Shown here piece by piece: positions 43,152 to 50,822 of a DNA stretch of 64,000 nt. The notes below the pieces were generated by a model that ran no database searches, was not told where the DNA came from, and saw only the letters and a program-made list of their open reading frames with translations. The stretch is from NCBI RefSeq assembly GCF_017303375.1, contig NZ_JAFKOH010000007.1, positions 62,001 through 126,000 on the forward strand, written 5' to 3'. Origin of the DNA: Bacillus sp. NTK074B (lineage in GTDB: Bacteria > Bacillota > Bacilli > Bacillales > Bacillaceae_B). Positions within the stretch are counted from its first letter, which is position 1, and every line of letters starts with the position of its first letter. The translations under genes and the position numbers were made by a program.

Positions 43152-43180
43152 TTGACATTATACCCATTGGGGTATATAAT
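43152..43180 (+). promoter_or_regulatory. Consensus promoter with CstR operator, second cst locus
   Basis: TTGACA (43152-43157), 17-nt spacer and TATAAT (43175-43180) are both perfect. The spacer contains TATACCC-ATTG-GGGTATA (43159-43176), the best palindrome of the CstR-type sites in this window. A strong promoter under tight repression is expected. Confidence 0.82.
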
Positions 43181-43239
43181 TAAAATAGAAATTGAAAGTG
43201 TGAAAATCACACTCAAAATAATTGGATGAGGTGGATTTA

Positions 43240-43602
43240 GTGGAATTTTTCGGATTAATGGTTTTGGCTGTATTGCTTCTTTTATATGTCATGATCAAGA
43301 AACCTGGGAAACATATCAAGCAAATTTCAACAAATGAATTAAAACCATTGTTAACGGACAAAAGCAAACAGTTTATCGATGTACGGACACAAGGAGAGTA
43401 CAAACAACATCACATAAAGCAATTTAAGAATATGCCACTGCAATCACTACAGAAAAACGCGGACACATTATCAAAAGATAAAGAAGTCATCATTATCTGT
43501 CAAAGCGGGATGAGAAGTGCAAATGCATGTAAAGTACTCCATCAGAAAGGGTTCACTTCTGTCATAAATGTAAGGGGCGGGATGAATTCCTGGTTAAAAT
43601 AA
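43240..43602 (+). CDS. Membrane-anchored rhodanese
   Basis: 120 residues from GTG 43240 (GAGGTGG site). One N-terminal membrane helix (FFGLMVLAVLLLLYVMI) is followed by a rhodanese domain with FIDVRTQGEYKQHHIKQF and the active loop CQSGMRS. The family resembles YqhL-type rhodaneses. It is the first gene after the consensus CstR-regulated promoter, so it likely handles persulfide sulfur at the inner face of the membrane. Confidence 0.82.
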   Translation: MEFFGLMVLAVLLLLYVMIKKPGKHIKQISTNELKPLLTDKSKQFIDVRTQGEYKQHHIKQFKNMPLQSLQKNADTLSKDKEVIIICQSGMRSANACKVLHQKGFTSVINVRGGMNSWLK

Positions 43603-43636
43603 TCGTTCAAAAATATTGAAAAGAGAGGGAAATGAA

Positions 43637-43933
43637 ATGAAAACAATCAGTGTAAATGAATTAAACCAACGTCTATCTGCAGGTGAGAAACTAGAGATCA
43701 TTGATGTCCGTGAGGCAGCTGAAGTACAGAATGGGAAGATTCCAACCAGTGTGAATATTCCATTAGGATTACTTGAGTTCCGTATGAATGAATTAGATAA
43801 AAAGAAAGAATACATTGTCGTATGTCAATCTGGAGGCAGAAGCAGTCAAGCTGTGAAATTTCTCGATTATCAAGGATACAACGTTACAAATATGAATGGC
43901 GGTATGTTGGCATGGGAAGGGAAGCTTGAATAG
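43637..43933 (+). CDS. Single-domain rhodanese
   Basis: 98-residue cytoplasmic rhodanese: MKTISVNELNQRLSAGEKLE, IIDVREAAEVQNGKIPTSVN and the active loop CQSGGRS. The ATG at 43637 has a GAGAGGGA site; an adjacent ATG five bases earlier is out of frame. It lies between the membrane-anchored rhodanese and the second rhodanese-dioxygenase fusion in the same CstR-type unit and probably transfers sulfane sulfur between them. Confidence 0.85.
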   Translation: MKTISVNELNQRLSAGEKLEIIDVREAAEVQNGKIPTSVNIPLGLLEFRMNELDKKKEYIVVCQSGGRSSQAVKFLDYQGYNVTNMNGGMLAWEGKLE

Positions 43934-44055
43934 CTTTTCGATTCCCATTATGGTTCGAACCCTTACCCTTTAATTCCCCGAGAGGTTTAATTTCTGAGTT
44001 TTAGGATAATGTATAAACGAAGAGATAACACTAACATGAGGGAGGAATGTATGGT

Positions 44056-45180
44056 ATGACAACAGTAAACCGTTTAACAACTAAGGAACTCACCAAAAAA
44101 ATCATGGATGGGGAAAAAATGTTCATTCTTGATGTCCGTCCTAAAGAAGCCTTTGATGATTGGAAAGTAGAAGGGAAGAACGTTAAGATCATTAACAAAC
44201 CCTTTTCAGAATTAAAGGACAATCTTGAATCAGTTCAAGCTATACTGCCGAAAAGTGAAGCGATATATGTTATATGTGCCAAAGGGAATTCTTCTACGAA
44301 AACGGCGGAAATGCTTGTTGAGGCAGGCATGGACAATATTTACTCTGTAGAAGGTGGCATGCAGGCTTGGAGTGAATATATTGAACCTGTTAAAATCGGA
44401 GAACTCGCAGGTGGAGAGATTTATCAATTTGTACGTATCGGGAAAGGATGCTTATCTTACGCCGTCGTATCTAAAGGTGAGGTTGCTTTCATTGATCCAA
44501 GCCGTCTGCTCAAACCTTACAAAGACTTCGTTCAAGAGTATAACCTATCCGTGAAAGCAGTATTGGATTCCCATCTTCATGCGGATCATATTTCTGGGGG
44601 ACAATCACTAAGTAAAGAATTTGATTCACCGTACTATTTGCCCCGAAAAGATGCAGAAGAAGTACAGTACTCTTATGAGGAACTGACTGATGAGACAATC
44701 ATTAATATCGGGAATACGACCATTGATGCTGTCTATTCGCCTGGTCATACGATCGGAAGTACTTCCTTCATCGTAGATCATCACTATCTATTAACCGGGG
44801 ACATTTTATTTATTGACTCTATAGGGCGTCCGGATTTAGCCGGTAAAGCAGAAGATTGGGTAGGGGATCTGAGAGAAACCTTGTATTCCAGGTATAAAAA
44901 TCTGCAGAATGATCTCATTGTGCTGCCTGCTCACTTTATGACTATAGAGGAAATGAATGAAGATGGATCAATATCACATCTCCTAAGTGATCTGTATAAA
45001 GAAAATCATGGCTTGAATATTGACGATGGAGAGGAATTCAGAAAAATGGTTACAGAAAACCTACCACCACAACCTAATAGTTATGAGAAGATACGTGAAA
45101 CCAATATGGGGAAGATCAACCCGGAAGAAGAAGAAAAGCGTGAAATGGAAACAGGTCCGAATCGTTGCGCCGTTCGTTGA
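44056..45180 (+). CDS. Second rhodanese-persulfide dioxygenase fusion (CstB-like)
   Basis: 374 residues with the same layout as the gene at 37 kb. The rhodanese has ILDVRPKEAFDDWKVEGKN and CAKGNSS. The dioxygenase part has [41 protein letters not shown] and VLPAHFMTIEE. Both end in [10 protein letters not shown], showing they are close paralogues. It should oxidise persulfides to sulfite. The ATG 44056 has GGAGG ten bases upstream; an earlier ATG is too close to it. About 120 bases separate it from the preceding rhodanese gene. Confidence 0.88.
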   Translation: MTTVNRLTTKELTKKIMDGEKMFILDVRPKEAFDDWKVEGKNVKIINKPFSELKDNLESVQAILPKSEAIYVICAKGNSSTKTAEMLVEAGMDNIYSVEGGMQAWSEYIEPVKIGELAGGEIYQFVRIGKGCLSYAVVSKGEVAFIDPSRLLKPYKDFVQEYNLSVKAVLDSHLHADHISGGQSLSKEFDSPYYLPRKDAEEVQYSYEELTDETIINIGNTTIDAVYSPGHTIGSTSFIVDHHYLLTGDILFIDSIGRPDLAGKAEDWVGDLRETLYSRYKNLQNDLIVLPAHFMTIEEMNEDGSISHLLSDLYKENHGLNIDDGEEFRKMVTENLPPQPNSYEKIRETNMGKINPEEEEKREMETGPNRCAVR

Positions 45181-45233
45181 TGAGGCTGAATCTGTGAACG
45201 TCTCTGCATACAAAAGTCCTCCAAGAGCGAAAG

Positions 45234-45261
45234 GGCAAACATCCCAATTGGGATGTTTGCC
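45234..45261 (+). terminator. Hairpin after the second cst locus
   Basis: GGCAAACATCCC pairs with GGGATGTTTGCC (12 bp). The T tract is poor (TGCTTG), so it may be a weak or factor-assisted terminator. Confidence 0.5.
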
Positions 45262-45294
45262 TGCTTGAGGATGTACCAAGGAAGTGATTTCAGT

Positions 45295-45651
45295 ATGGAT
45301 AAAACCAATGAATCAAAATATATTCAGCAACATCTTGCGAATGAACGAACGTTTTTGGCGTGGATCCGAACCGCTATTGCCATCATCGGTATTGGTTTCT
45401 TAACAACCAGTTTACATTTTAATTCTCTCCAGGGGGATCCCATTCAAGATCGGATTGCAGCCGGAATAAGTGTTGTTTCCATTTTCATTGGATTGGCAAT
45501 CATTGTAGGCTCGACGATCAATTATTACCGTACGAGGAAACATATTAACACCCAAACATTTGTTTCAGCTGATGTCTTCATTAAAATGATGGCCGTTGTC
45601 GCTACAATCGTACTCCTATTTGTAACTGTATATTTTTTTTCATTAAATTAA
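45295..45651 (+). CDS. DUF202 (YidH-like) membrane protein
   Basis: 118 residues with LANERTFLAWIRTAIAIIGI, the DUF202 signature, and three membrane helices (also IAAGISVVSIFIGLAIIVG and MMAVVATIVLLFVTVYFF). The family is conserved in bacteria with no known function. The ATG follows AAGGAAGTG. It sits after the second cst locus, but a hairpin lies between them, so co-regulation is uncertain. Confidence 0.85.
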   Translation: MDKTNESKYIQQHLANERTFLAWIRTAIAIIGIGFLTTSLHFNSLQGDPIQDRIAAGISVVSIFIGLAIIVGSTINYYRTRKHINTQTFVSADVFIKMMAVVATIVLLFVTVYFFSLN

Positions 45652-45698
45652 AAAAGCTGAAAGCGAGGGAAAAGGATCCCCGCATTCAGCTTTTTTAG
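45650..45698. terminator. Bidirectional terminator after DUF202
   Basis: AAAAAAGCTGAA pairs with TTCAGCTTTTTT, with an inner imperfect pairing (GCGAGGG with CCCCGC). Used by the DUF202 gene and the convergent small gene. Confidence 0.8.
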
Positions 45699-45955
45699 TC
45701 TTGTTTCTGTTCATTGTAGTATTGAACGGATGTCATGGCTCCTTCACTCACCATTGAATTATCTTCTATATTGGATGGATCTGGATTTCCGCCTTTATCA
45801 ACTGGTAAATCTTCTTTCTTTCTTTTTTTGAACTTCGTAACCAGGCCCTCTTTCATATTGTGAAGCTGATTACGTTTTTCTTTCGACGACAGCATCCATC
45901 CTAATGAACCTGCAGTTACAGTGGCGCCGACAAGCAGTGTTTTATTTACTTTCAT
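45695..45955 (-). CDS. Small membrane-anchored protein of unknown function
   Basis: 86 residues from ATG 45955 (GGAGGAGAAGA site). One hydrophobic segment (TLLVGATVTAGSLGWML) is followed by a basic stretch (SKEKRNQLHNMKEGL, KFKKRKKEDLP) and an acidic, polar tail. This is the shape of YtxH-like stress proteins, but no clear family can be assigned. Probably attached to the inner membrane face. An upstream ATG five codons earlier would be too close to the ribosome site. Confidence 0.6.
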   Translation of the reverse strand: MKVNKTLLVGATVTAGSLGWMLSSKEKRNQLHNMKEGLVTKFKKRKKEDLPVDKGGNPDPSNIEDNSMVSEGAMTSVQYYNEQKQD

Positions 45956-46121
45956 TCTCTTCTCCTCCAATCAATTATTTTGTTTACTTAGTATGTTCCT
46001 TGTTTTCCCGGCATGCATGAAATTAAACATGGGGATTCGATTTTCACCTGACAAGAGTGGACAATATACTCATTCTGGTTGAAAATAAACATAGAATGTA
46101 AAAGAAGAAAGGATGGACAGG

Positions 46122-47003
46122 ATGAAAGATTCGAAGAAACAAACCGTTATCGGTTTTATTGGAACAGGGGTCATGGGAAAAAGCATGGCGGGTCATATCC
46201 TAAATGCCGGCTATCCATTAGTTGTCTATAATCGTACGAAAGAGAAGGCTTTAGATTTAATACTTAGCGGTGCGAAATGGGCTGACACTCCCCAGGAGGT
46301 GGCAGAAGCTTCGGATGTGGTCATAACCATCGTAGGGTACCCTTCAGATGTAGAGGGGATTTATATGGGAAAAAATGGAATATTACAAAAAATGAAACAG
46401 GGTGCGGTTGCCATTGACATGACTACTTCTTCTCCGAGACTGGCTACGGAAATTTGTGAAATAGGCAATGAAATTGGGGTTTCCGTATTGGATGCGCCTG
46501 TTTCAGGTGGAGATATAGGAGCCAAAGAGGCCAGGCTTTCCATTATGGTGGGGGGGAACGAGGAAACGTATGAATTGATCAAGCCGCTATTAAATCTCCT
46601 GGGTTCCAATATAGTCTATCAGGGAAAAGCAGGTTCTGGTCAACATACCAAGATGTGTAATCAGATTGCCATCGCATCAAATATGATGGGGGTTACTGAA
46701 GCCCTGCTTTACGCAAAAAAATCCGGGTTGAACCCGGAAAATGTCCTGAAGAGTATCACATCCGGGGCAGCAGGCAGCTGGTCACTGAGCAACCTGGTTC
46801 CACGTATGATTGATCAAGATTATGCTCCAGGATTTTATATAAAGCATTTTATCAAAGATCTTAAGATAGCTCTTGATTCAGCTAAGGATATGGAACTTAG
46901 GACTCCGGGTCTTCAGCTAGCCCTTTCATTATATGAAGAGTTGGCCATGAAAGGCGAGGAGAACAGCGGTACCCAGGCGTTAATTAAATTATTGGAAAAC
47001 TAA
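46122..47003 (+). CDS. NAD(P)-dependent beta-hydroxyacid dehydrogenase (YkwC-like)
   Basis: 293 residues of the 3-hydroxyisobutyrate dehydrogenase superfamily: GFIGTGVMGKSMAGHILNAG (Rossmann), DAPVSGGDIGAKEARLSIMV, the substrate-binding GKAGSGQHTKMCNQ with catalytic Lys and PGFYIKHFIKDLKIALDSAK. Closest to B. subtilis YkwC by memory. The actual hydroxyacid is unknown. ATG 46122 is better spaced from GAAAGG than ATG 46113. A bidirectional-looking terminator separates it from the peroxiredoxin gene. Confidence 0.87.
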   Translation: MKDSKKQTVIGFIGTGVMGKSMAGHILNAGYPLVVYNRTKEKALDLILSGAKWADTPQEVAEASDVVITIVGYPSDVEGIYMGKNGILQKMKQGAVAIDMTTSSPRLATEICEIGNEIGVSVLDAPVSGGDIGAKEARLSIMVGGNEETYELIKPLLNLLGSNIVYQGKAGSGQHTKMCNQIAIASNMMGVTEALLYAKKSGLNPENVLKSITSGAAGSWSLSNLVPRMIDQDYAPGFYIKHFIKDLKIALDSAKDMELRTPGLQLALSLYEELAMKGEENSGTQALIKLLEN

Positions 47004-47009
47004 AGTTGA

Positions 47010-47041
47010 GAACGTCCCTGAGGCAGGGACGTTCTTTTTAT
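47010..47041 (+). terminator. Terminator after the YkwC-like gene
   Basis: AGAACGTCCCTG pairs perfectly with CAGGGACGTTCT around AGG, followed by TTTTTA. It also lies at the 3' end of the convergent peroxiredoxin gene. Confidence 0.85.
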
Positions 47042-47667
47042 ATCTTTCCAATGAAGTCTGGATCTTTTTGTATTCCTGATTGGGTAGGAAGCCAGATCGC
47101 AGGAACTCCCTTGCCAGTCTTTCTTGCATATTGTATCCCTTCCAATACCCTTACAATTTCAAATGTATTTCTCCCGACCTCGTTCGGGTAAATCATTTTA
47201 GAAGATATGATTCCTTCAGGATCAATAATGATGGTGGCACGAAACGTTGCGCCTGCATGCTCATTCAGCACCTGATACGCTTTACTTATTTGATGATTTC
47301 GGTCACTTACCAACTGAAATTGAACCTTCGATGCAGAAGGGGATACTTCTGTGAATACTTTGTGGGCGTAAACACTATCTGTACTGATTCCAAGTACTTC
47401 AGTCTGTAATGCTTTAATTTTAGGGTAAACAGCAGCGACCGCTGCCAATTCAGTAGGTCAAACGAAAGTGAAATCACTGGAATAAAAAAATAATATGACC
47501 CATTTTCCCCTATATGTCTCCAAGTTAACGGTATTCATTGTCTTTTTGGAATTATCGTATGCTTCAGCAATAAAGAGGGGGGCAGGATCATTTGTTTGAG
47601 CACAGAAAGGAAATATTCCAGCTTCACTTCTCGTATGAGGATATCCTGAATAGAGAGGATTGTACAT
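47038..47667 (-). CDS. prxU: Peroxiredoxin with UGA at the peroxidatic Cys (probable selenoprotein PrxU)
   Basis: From ATG 47667 (AAAGGGG site) the frame encodes MYNPLYSGYPHTRSEAGIF, PAPLFIAEAYDN, WVILFFYSSDFTFV, UGA (47458-47460, codon 70), then PTELAAVAAVYPKIK, VLGISTDSVYAHKVF, FRATIIIDPEGII and KGVPAIWLP to residue 209. FTFV-C-PTE is the invariant active-site motif of the AhpC/Prx1 group, so UGA replaces only the catalytic Cys codon. A hairpin with a GGUC loop follows. A single TGC/TGT-to-TGA mutation giving a pseudogene is the alternative. The usual C-terminal resolving Cys (VCP) is absent (GVPAIW). It would reduce peroxides in the cytoplasm. Confidence 0.65.
47432..47445 (-). promoter_or_regulatory. 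SECIS-like hairpin after the peroxiredoxin UGA
   Basis: On the minus strand GCAGC pairs with GCTGC around the loop GGTC, extended by two G-U pairs. The loop starts 17 nt after the UGA. As I recall, the E. coli fdhF SECIS has the same GGUC loop starting 18 nt after its UGA. Confidence 0.6.
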
Positions 47668-47810
47668 CAACTCAACCCCTTTAGAGAAAGTACTAACAAC
47701 ATATGCATTGATGCGACTAAATATGATGGAGAGCGTGACCCATCTGTGATTCATACTTCATACTAATATGGGAATAATAGGGAGAGGTGTAAATATCTTT
47801 TGAAGGTAGG

Positions 47811-47957
47811 ATGAATGTGGTGAAAAGAAATAGTAATAAACTCATTAAAGTGATCTATATGTTTGGTTCAGTCATGACCGTAATTGCCTTCCTTGTCTCT
47901 TATGTCCAAACCAAAACGATCATTAAAGCGATTAAGAAGTATAGTCCTTATAATTAA
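47811..47957 (+). CDS. Small single-helix membrane protein
   Basis: 48 residues: a basic N-terminus (MNVVKRNSNKLIK), one membrane helix (VIYMFGSVMTVIAFLVSYVQ) and a basic tail ending IKKYSPYN. A GAAGGTAGG ribosome site precedes the ATG; GTG codons two and three residues later would fit its spacing better. It lies 59 bases before the PfpI-like gene. No family recognised. Confidence 0.5.
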   Translation: MNVVKRNSNKLIKVIYMFGSVMTVIAFLVSYVQTKTIIKAIKKYSPYN

Positions 47958-48015
47958 GGTTATCATTTGCAAAATCTTCTTGTAACTTAGACAATGAAAA
48001 CGAGGAGGGATTCTA

Positions 48016-48540
48016 TTGAAACTACTAGGTAAGAAAATTATTCAATTAGTCAGTGCCGATTTCGAAGACCTTGAACTTTGGTATCCGGTCCTGCGATTAC
48101 GCGAAGAAGGGGCAACCGTACATATTGTCGGCGAGAATGCCAACGAGGAATATACCGGAAAATATGGGGTGCCGATTGTTTCTGAGTTTGCCTTTAAAGA
48201 TATCGATCCGGAAGATTACGACGCCATATTGGTTCCTGGGGGATGGTCTCCTGATAAACTTCGTCGCTATGAAGAAGTAATTGCAATGGTTCAATCAATG
48301 GACGAACGAAAGAAACCCATCGGACAAATCTGTCATGCTGGCTGGGTATTGATATCAGCCAAGATTCTTAAAGGGGTTAACGTCACCAGCACACCTGGAA
48401 TTAAGGATGATATGGAAAATGAAGGTGCAACCTGGATAAATGAGCCCGTCGTAACAGATGGACACATAGTGTCCAGTCGCAGACCACCTGACCTGCCTGA
48501 TTATATGAGAGAGTTTATTGAAGTGCTGAGAAACAGTTAA
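48016..48540 (+). CDS. DJ-1/PfpI-family protein (YfkM-like)
   Basis: 174 residues: IIQLVSADFEDLELWYPVLR, VPGGWSPDKLRRYEE with the oxyanion GG, and the nucleophile elbow IGQICHAGWVLISA (Cys), then VTSTPGIKDDMENEGATW. PfpI-type members act as general-stress proteins, deglycases or peptidases; the Bacillus homologues are SigB-linked. Probable function is protein or metabolite repair in the cytoplasm. The TTG start at 48016 follows an AGGAGGG site. Confidence 0.87.
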   Translation: MKLLGKKIIQLVSADFEDLELWYPVLRLREEGATVHIVGENANEEYTGKYGVPIVSEFAFKDIDPEDYDAILVPGGWSPDKLRRYEEVIAMVQSMDERKKPIGQICHAGWVLISAKILKGVNVTSTPGIKDDMENEGATWINEPVVTDGHIVSSRRPPDLPDYMREFIEVLRNS

Positions 48541-48546
48541 TAAATA

Positions 48547-48602
48547 TGGACTGATCACGAAAGCTGTTAGTCAGCTTTTGTTGATCAGTCCATTCCTTTG
48601 TT
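48547..48602. terminator. Terminator between PfpI and holin-like genes
   Basis: TGGACTGATCA pairs with TGATCAGTCCA, with an inner AAAGCTG/CAGCTTT pairing. T-rich sequence (TTCCTTTGTTT) follows on the plus strand. Confidence 0.75.
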
Positions 48603-48907
48603 TATTTCTCTTTGTTTCTTTTATTACGATCATTCACTCGGTCAAAAAAAGTCTGTTTTACAGATTGATGAGTTGTAATGGCGGCACCCGTTGCAATGAA
48701 TCCGTTAGCGATCCCGTTAAAATCGAAACCCAGGGTCCATCCGCTGGCCCCGACCCCCACCAGTAATAAAATCCAAATAATCAACCAATCTGGAATATGT
48801 GGGGTTCTCTTCAATGCATACCCGAGCACCCAAAGGACAGGAACAAGTACCGTGACTTGTGGATCAATGGAAATTCCGCTTAATAAGTTTTCAATCATGT
48901 CATTCAC
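48602..48907 (-). CDS. Holin-like small membrane protein
   Basis: 101 residues: MNDMIENLLSGISIDPQV, helix TVLVPVLWVLGYALK, helix LIIWILLLVGVGASGWTL, then GIANGFIATGAAITTHQSVK and a charged tail NDRNKRNKEK. The pattern matches phage holin families common as lone genes in Bacillus chromosomes. No endolysin or other phage gene is near, so it may serve a host function. The start is either ATG 48907 or 48898; the GGGAG site is rather close to the first. Confidence 0.65.
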   Translation of the reverse strand: MNDMIENLLSGISIDPQVTVLVPVLWVLGYALKRTPHIPDWLIIWILLLVGVGASGWTLGFDFNGIANGFIATGAAITTHQSVKQTFFDRVNDRNKRNKEK

Positions 48908-49089
48908 TCCCTATAATGAAAAATGACTTCTATAAAGCTTATTCATGTAATGGGGGAATTGATGACAACCTGTACTGATAACTTTTTTGAGAATCGGACT
49001 ACGTAATAAATTATATAGCCTTTAAAGTGACAGACGAATTTTTCAGTGATATTATATTGATTGAATTAATTAAAAGGGAGCTGTTAATA

Positions 49090-49527
49090 ATGGCGAAAAA
49101 AGGATACATACAATTTCAAACAGGTGAAAAAATCGAATTTGACCTATTTCCAAATGAAGCACCAGGAACTGTGGCAAATTTTGAAAAATTAGCCAACGAA
49201 GGTTTTTACAACGGGTTAAGCTTTCACCGAGTGATTCCCGGTTTCGTAAGTCAAGGGGGATGCCCTAATGGAAATGGGATGGGTGGCCCTGGTTACACGA
49301 TTAAGTGTGAAACAGAAGGAAATCCACATAAGCATGAAGAGGGTTCATTATCCATGGCGCATGCGGGCAAAGATACAGGAGGCAGCCAATTCTTCATCGT
49401 ACATGAGCCTCAGCCTCACCTTAACGGCGTCCATACGGTCTTTGGTAAAGTAACTTCAGGCATCGAAATTGCTAAATCAATGAAAAACGGCGACGTTATG
49501 GAGAAAGTGGAAGTATTCGATGCATAA
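49090..49527 (+). CDS. ppiB: Peptidyl-prolyl cis-trans isomerase, cyclophilin type
   Basis: 145 residues: [76 protein letters not shown], typical of single-domain cyclophilins; the catalytic Arg (FHRV), Phe and His are present. It speeds protein folding in the cytoplasm. The ATG has an AAAGGGAG site; upstream in-frame codons lack one. A structured RNA gene follows. Confidence 0.93.
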   Translation: MAKKGYIQFQTGEKIEFDLFPNEAPGTVANFEKLANEGFYNGLSFHRVIPGFVSQGGCPNGNGMGGPGYTIKCETEGNPHKHEEGSLSMAHAGKDTGGSQFFIVHEPQPHLNGVHTVFGKVTSGIEIAKSMKNGDVMEKVEVFDA

Positions 49528-49575
49528 ATAAAGAGGGACGGACCTTGGCTTACTTTCACATAGGATAAACAATGG

Positions 49576-49604
49576 TTGAAATAATTCAAGAGATATTGTA
49601 TTAT
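49576..49604 (+). promoter_or_regulatory. Promoter of the structured ncRNA
   Basis: TTGAAA (49576-49581), 17-nt spacer and TATTAT (49599-49604). Transcription should start near 49611. Confidence 0.65.
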
Positions 49605-49610
49605 ATTAAT

Positions 49611-49843
49611 ACAGGCTGCGTTGTACGTAATCATAACGAAGTTTTAACCTTTAAACTGTAATAGGGAGTTTTACATCGAAGTTGGAATGTCAAGCCTCCA
49701 CGATTTGAGGACGACAGGAAACCTTCTGCAAACACCCACTTTGAGGAGTGGTGGTTTAAAACTTTCTTATATCAAATTACGGCAAATGTGGCTCCTTATA
49801 TTAATATCTCAAGCCAGTTCCCAATCGGGGGCTGGCTTTTTAA
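49611..49843 (+). ncRNA. Structured non-coding RNA, possibly 6S RNA
   Basis: A free-standing transcription unit with promoter and terminator but no ORF. The predicted RNA of about 230 nt folds into a long rod: CGTAAT (49626-49631) pairs with ATTACG (49776-49781), and AAGTTTTAACC (49639-49649) with GGTTTAAAACTT (49753-49764) with one bulge. Internal hairpins include CCACT-TTGAGG-AGTGG. A second pairing, AGGGAG (around 49664) with CTCCTT (around 49792), competes. It ends at a stem AAGCCAGTTCC/GGGGGCTGGCTT and T run (49811-49843). The next gene is on the other strand, so it is not a riboswitch leader. The rod shape and size suggest 6S RNA, but I cannot confirm the family. Confidence 0.6.
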
Positions 49844-49867
49844 TTTATTATATCTGAAAAATCAAGA

Positions 49868-49908
49868 TCAAAAAAAAGACCGAATTCCTATAAAGGAGAT
49901 CGGTCCTT
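49868..49908 (-). terminator. Minus-strand terminator downstream of the MtnX-like gene
   Basis: On the minus strand GACCGA pairs with TCGGTC (with partial inner pairing), followed by eight T. It lies 115 bases beyond the stop of the HAD gene. Confidence 0.7.
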
Positions 49909-50022
49909 GCCTATATGTATCGAGGCCCCTCCCGTCCGTACATGGTTAAGTGTCCCGCAACAAGCGAATGTCCGGGAGAGGCAAGATAAGTGTACCATGA
50001 TTCACTTCAATGTGCAAAACGT

Positions 50023-50673
50023 TTATGTCAATATGCCCTGGCCAGTCATGTAATGGTCGATGTCATGGAAGTCATTCACGTCAATAAAAGGAGTCCTGCT
50101 TTCCTCGAGGATTTTCTGCAGTGCTTTTATGGCGAAGTTCACATCTGCTACTTTAGCTGCATGGCGATCTGGTTCACTATCTCCTGCAAAATAAATCGTC
50201 TTATATTGTTCCTTCAATTCAATGATTACTTTGGACTTATCGATCCCATACCTGTTTGAATAATGAGGGTGTTCAGGGTCGATATTCATATGTACATTCT
50301 TTTCTTTATAATACCCTTCATTTGAATAGACTCTAACATCTTCAATCCCATGTTGTTTGAGTATATGTTTAATGTAATAATCCGTTCCTGCGCTTAATAT
50401 ATAGAAATCTCCTCCATGTGCCTGCACTTTACGGATGAAGGAAGGGACGTGGTCATCGATTTCAATAGAGTGGATGTCTTCAATGATTTGCGTTTCATCC
50501 TGATGGATGGAAGTAAAGACTGTACGCAGGAAATCAATGTCCTTCATGTCACCGGCCTTCCACTGTTTAAAAAGAGCTTTTCCTTCGTTAAAGTATTTCT
50601 CCAGGACGAGATGATAGAAATCTTTTTTAGAGATGGTTCCATCAAAGTCTGAAACAAATGCCCATTTTTTCAT
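50023..50673 (-). CDS. HAD-IB phosphatase, MtnX-like
   Basis: 216 residues with motif I VSDFDGTISKKDFY at the N-terminus, Thr/Ser motif YILSAGTDYYIKHIL and motif IV YFAGDSEPDRHAAKVADVNF. This matches MtnX, which dephosphorylates 2-hydroxy-3-keto-5-methylthiopentenyl-1-phosphate in methionine salvage, and related phosphatases. No other mtn gene is near, so the substrate may differ. An AGGAGG-type site precedes the ATG. Confidence 0.8.
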   Translation of the reverse strand: MKKWAFVSDFDGTISKKDFYHLVLEKYFNEGKALFKQWKAGDMKDIDFLRTVFTSIHQDETQIIEDIHSIEIDDHVPSFIRKVQAHGGDFYILSAGTDYYIKHILKQHGIEDVRVYSNEGYYKEKNVHMNIDPEHPHYSNRYGIDKSKVIIELKEQYKTIYFAGDSEPDRHAAKVADVNFAIKALQKILEESRTPFIDVNDFHDIDHYMTGQGILT

Positions 50674-50822
50674 ATTTGCTCCTCCTCGTGAGTCTTTTAG
50701 ATGATTGTATCATGTTTTAGGAGGGGGGAAGTAAACCGTATATAAAAACCATAATATCATTATGTAAACTAGTTAAAACTGTTAATAAATCACCCTGCAA
50801 AATTAAACAGGGCGACTTCTCA

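Noticed and set aside
48602..48907. Prophage remnant around the holin-like gene
   Set aside because: No other phage gene, integrase or att-like repeat is nearby.
49611..49843. FMN, T-box or other riboswitch for the region after ppiB
   Set aside because: No conserved FMN or T-box core was found, and the next gene is on the opposite strand.
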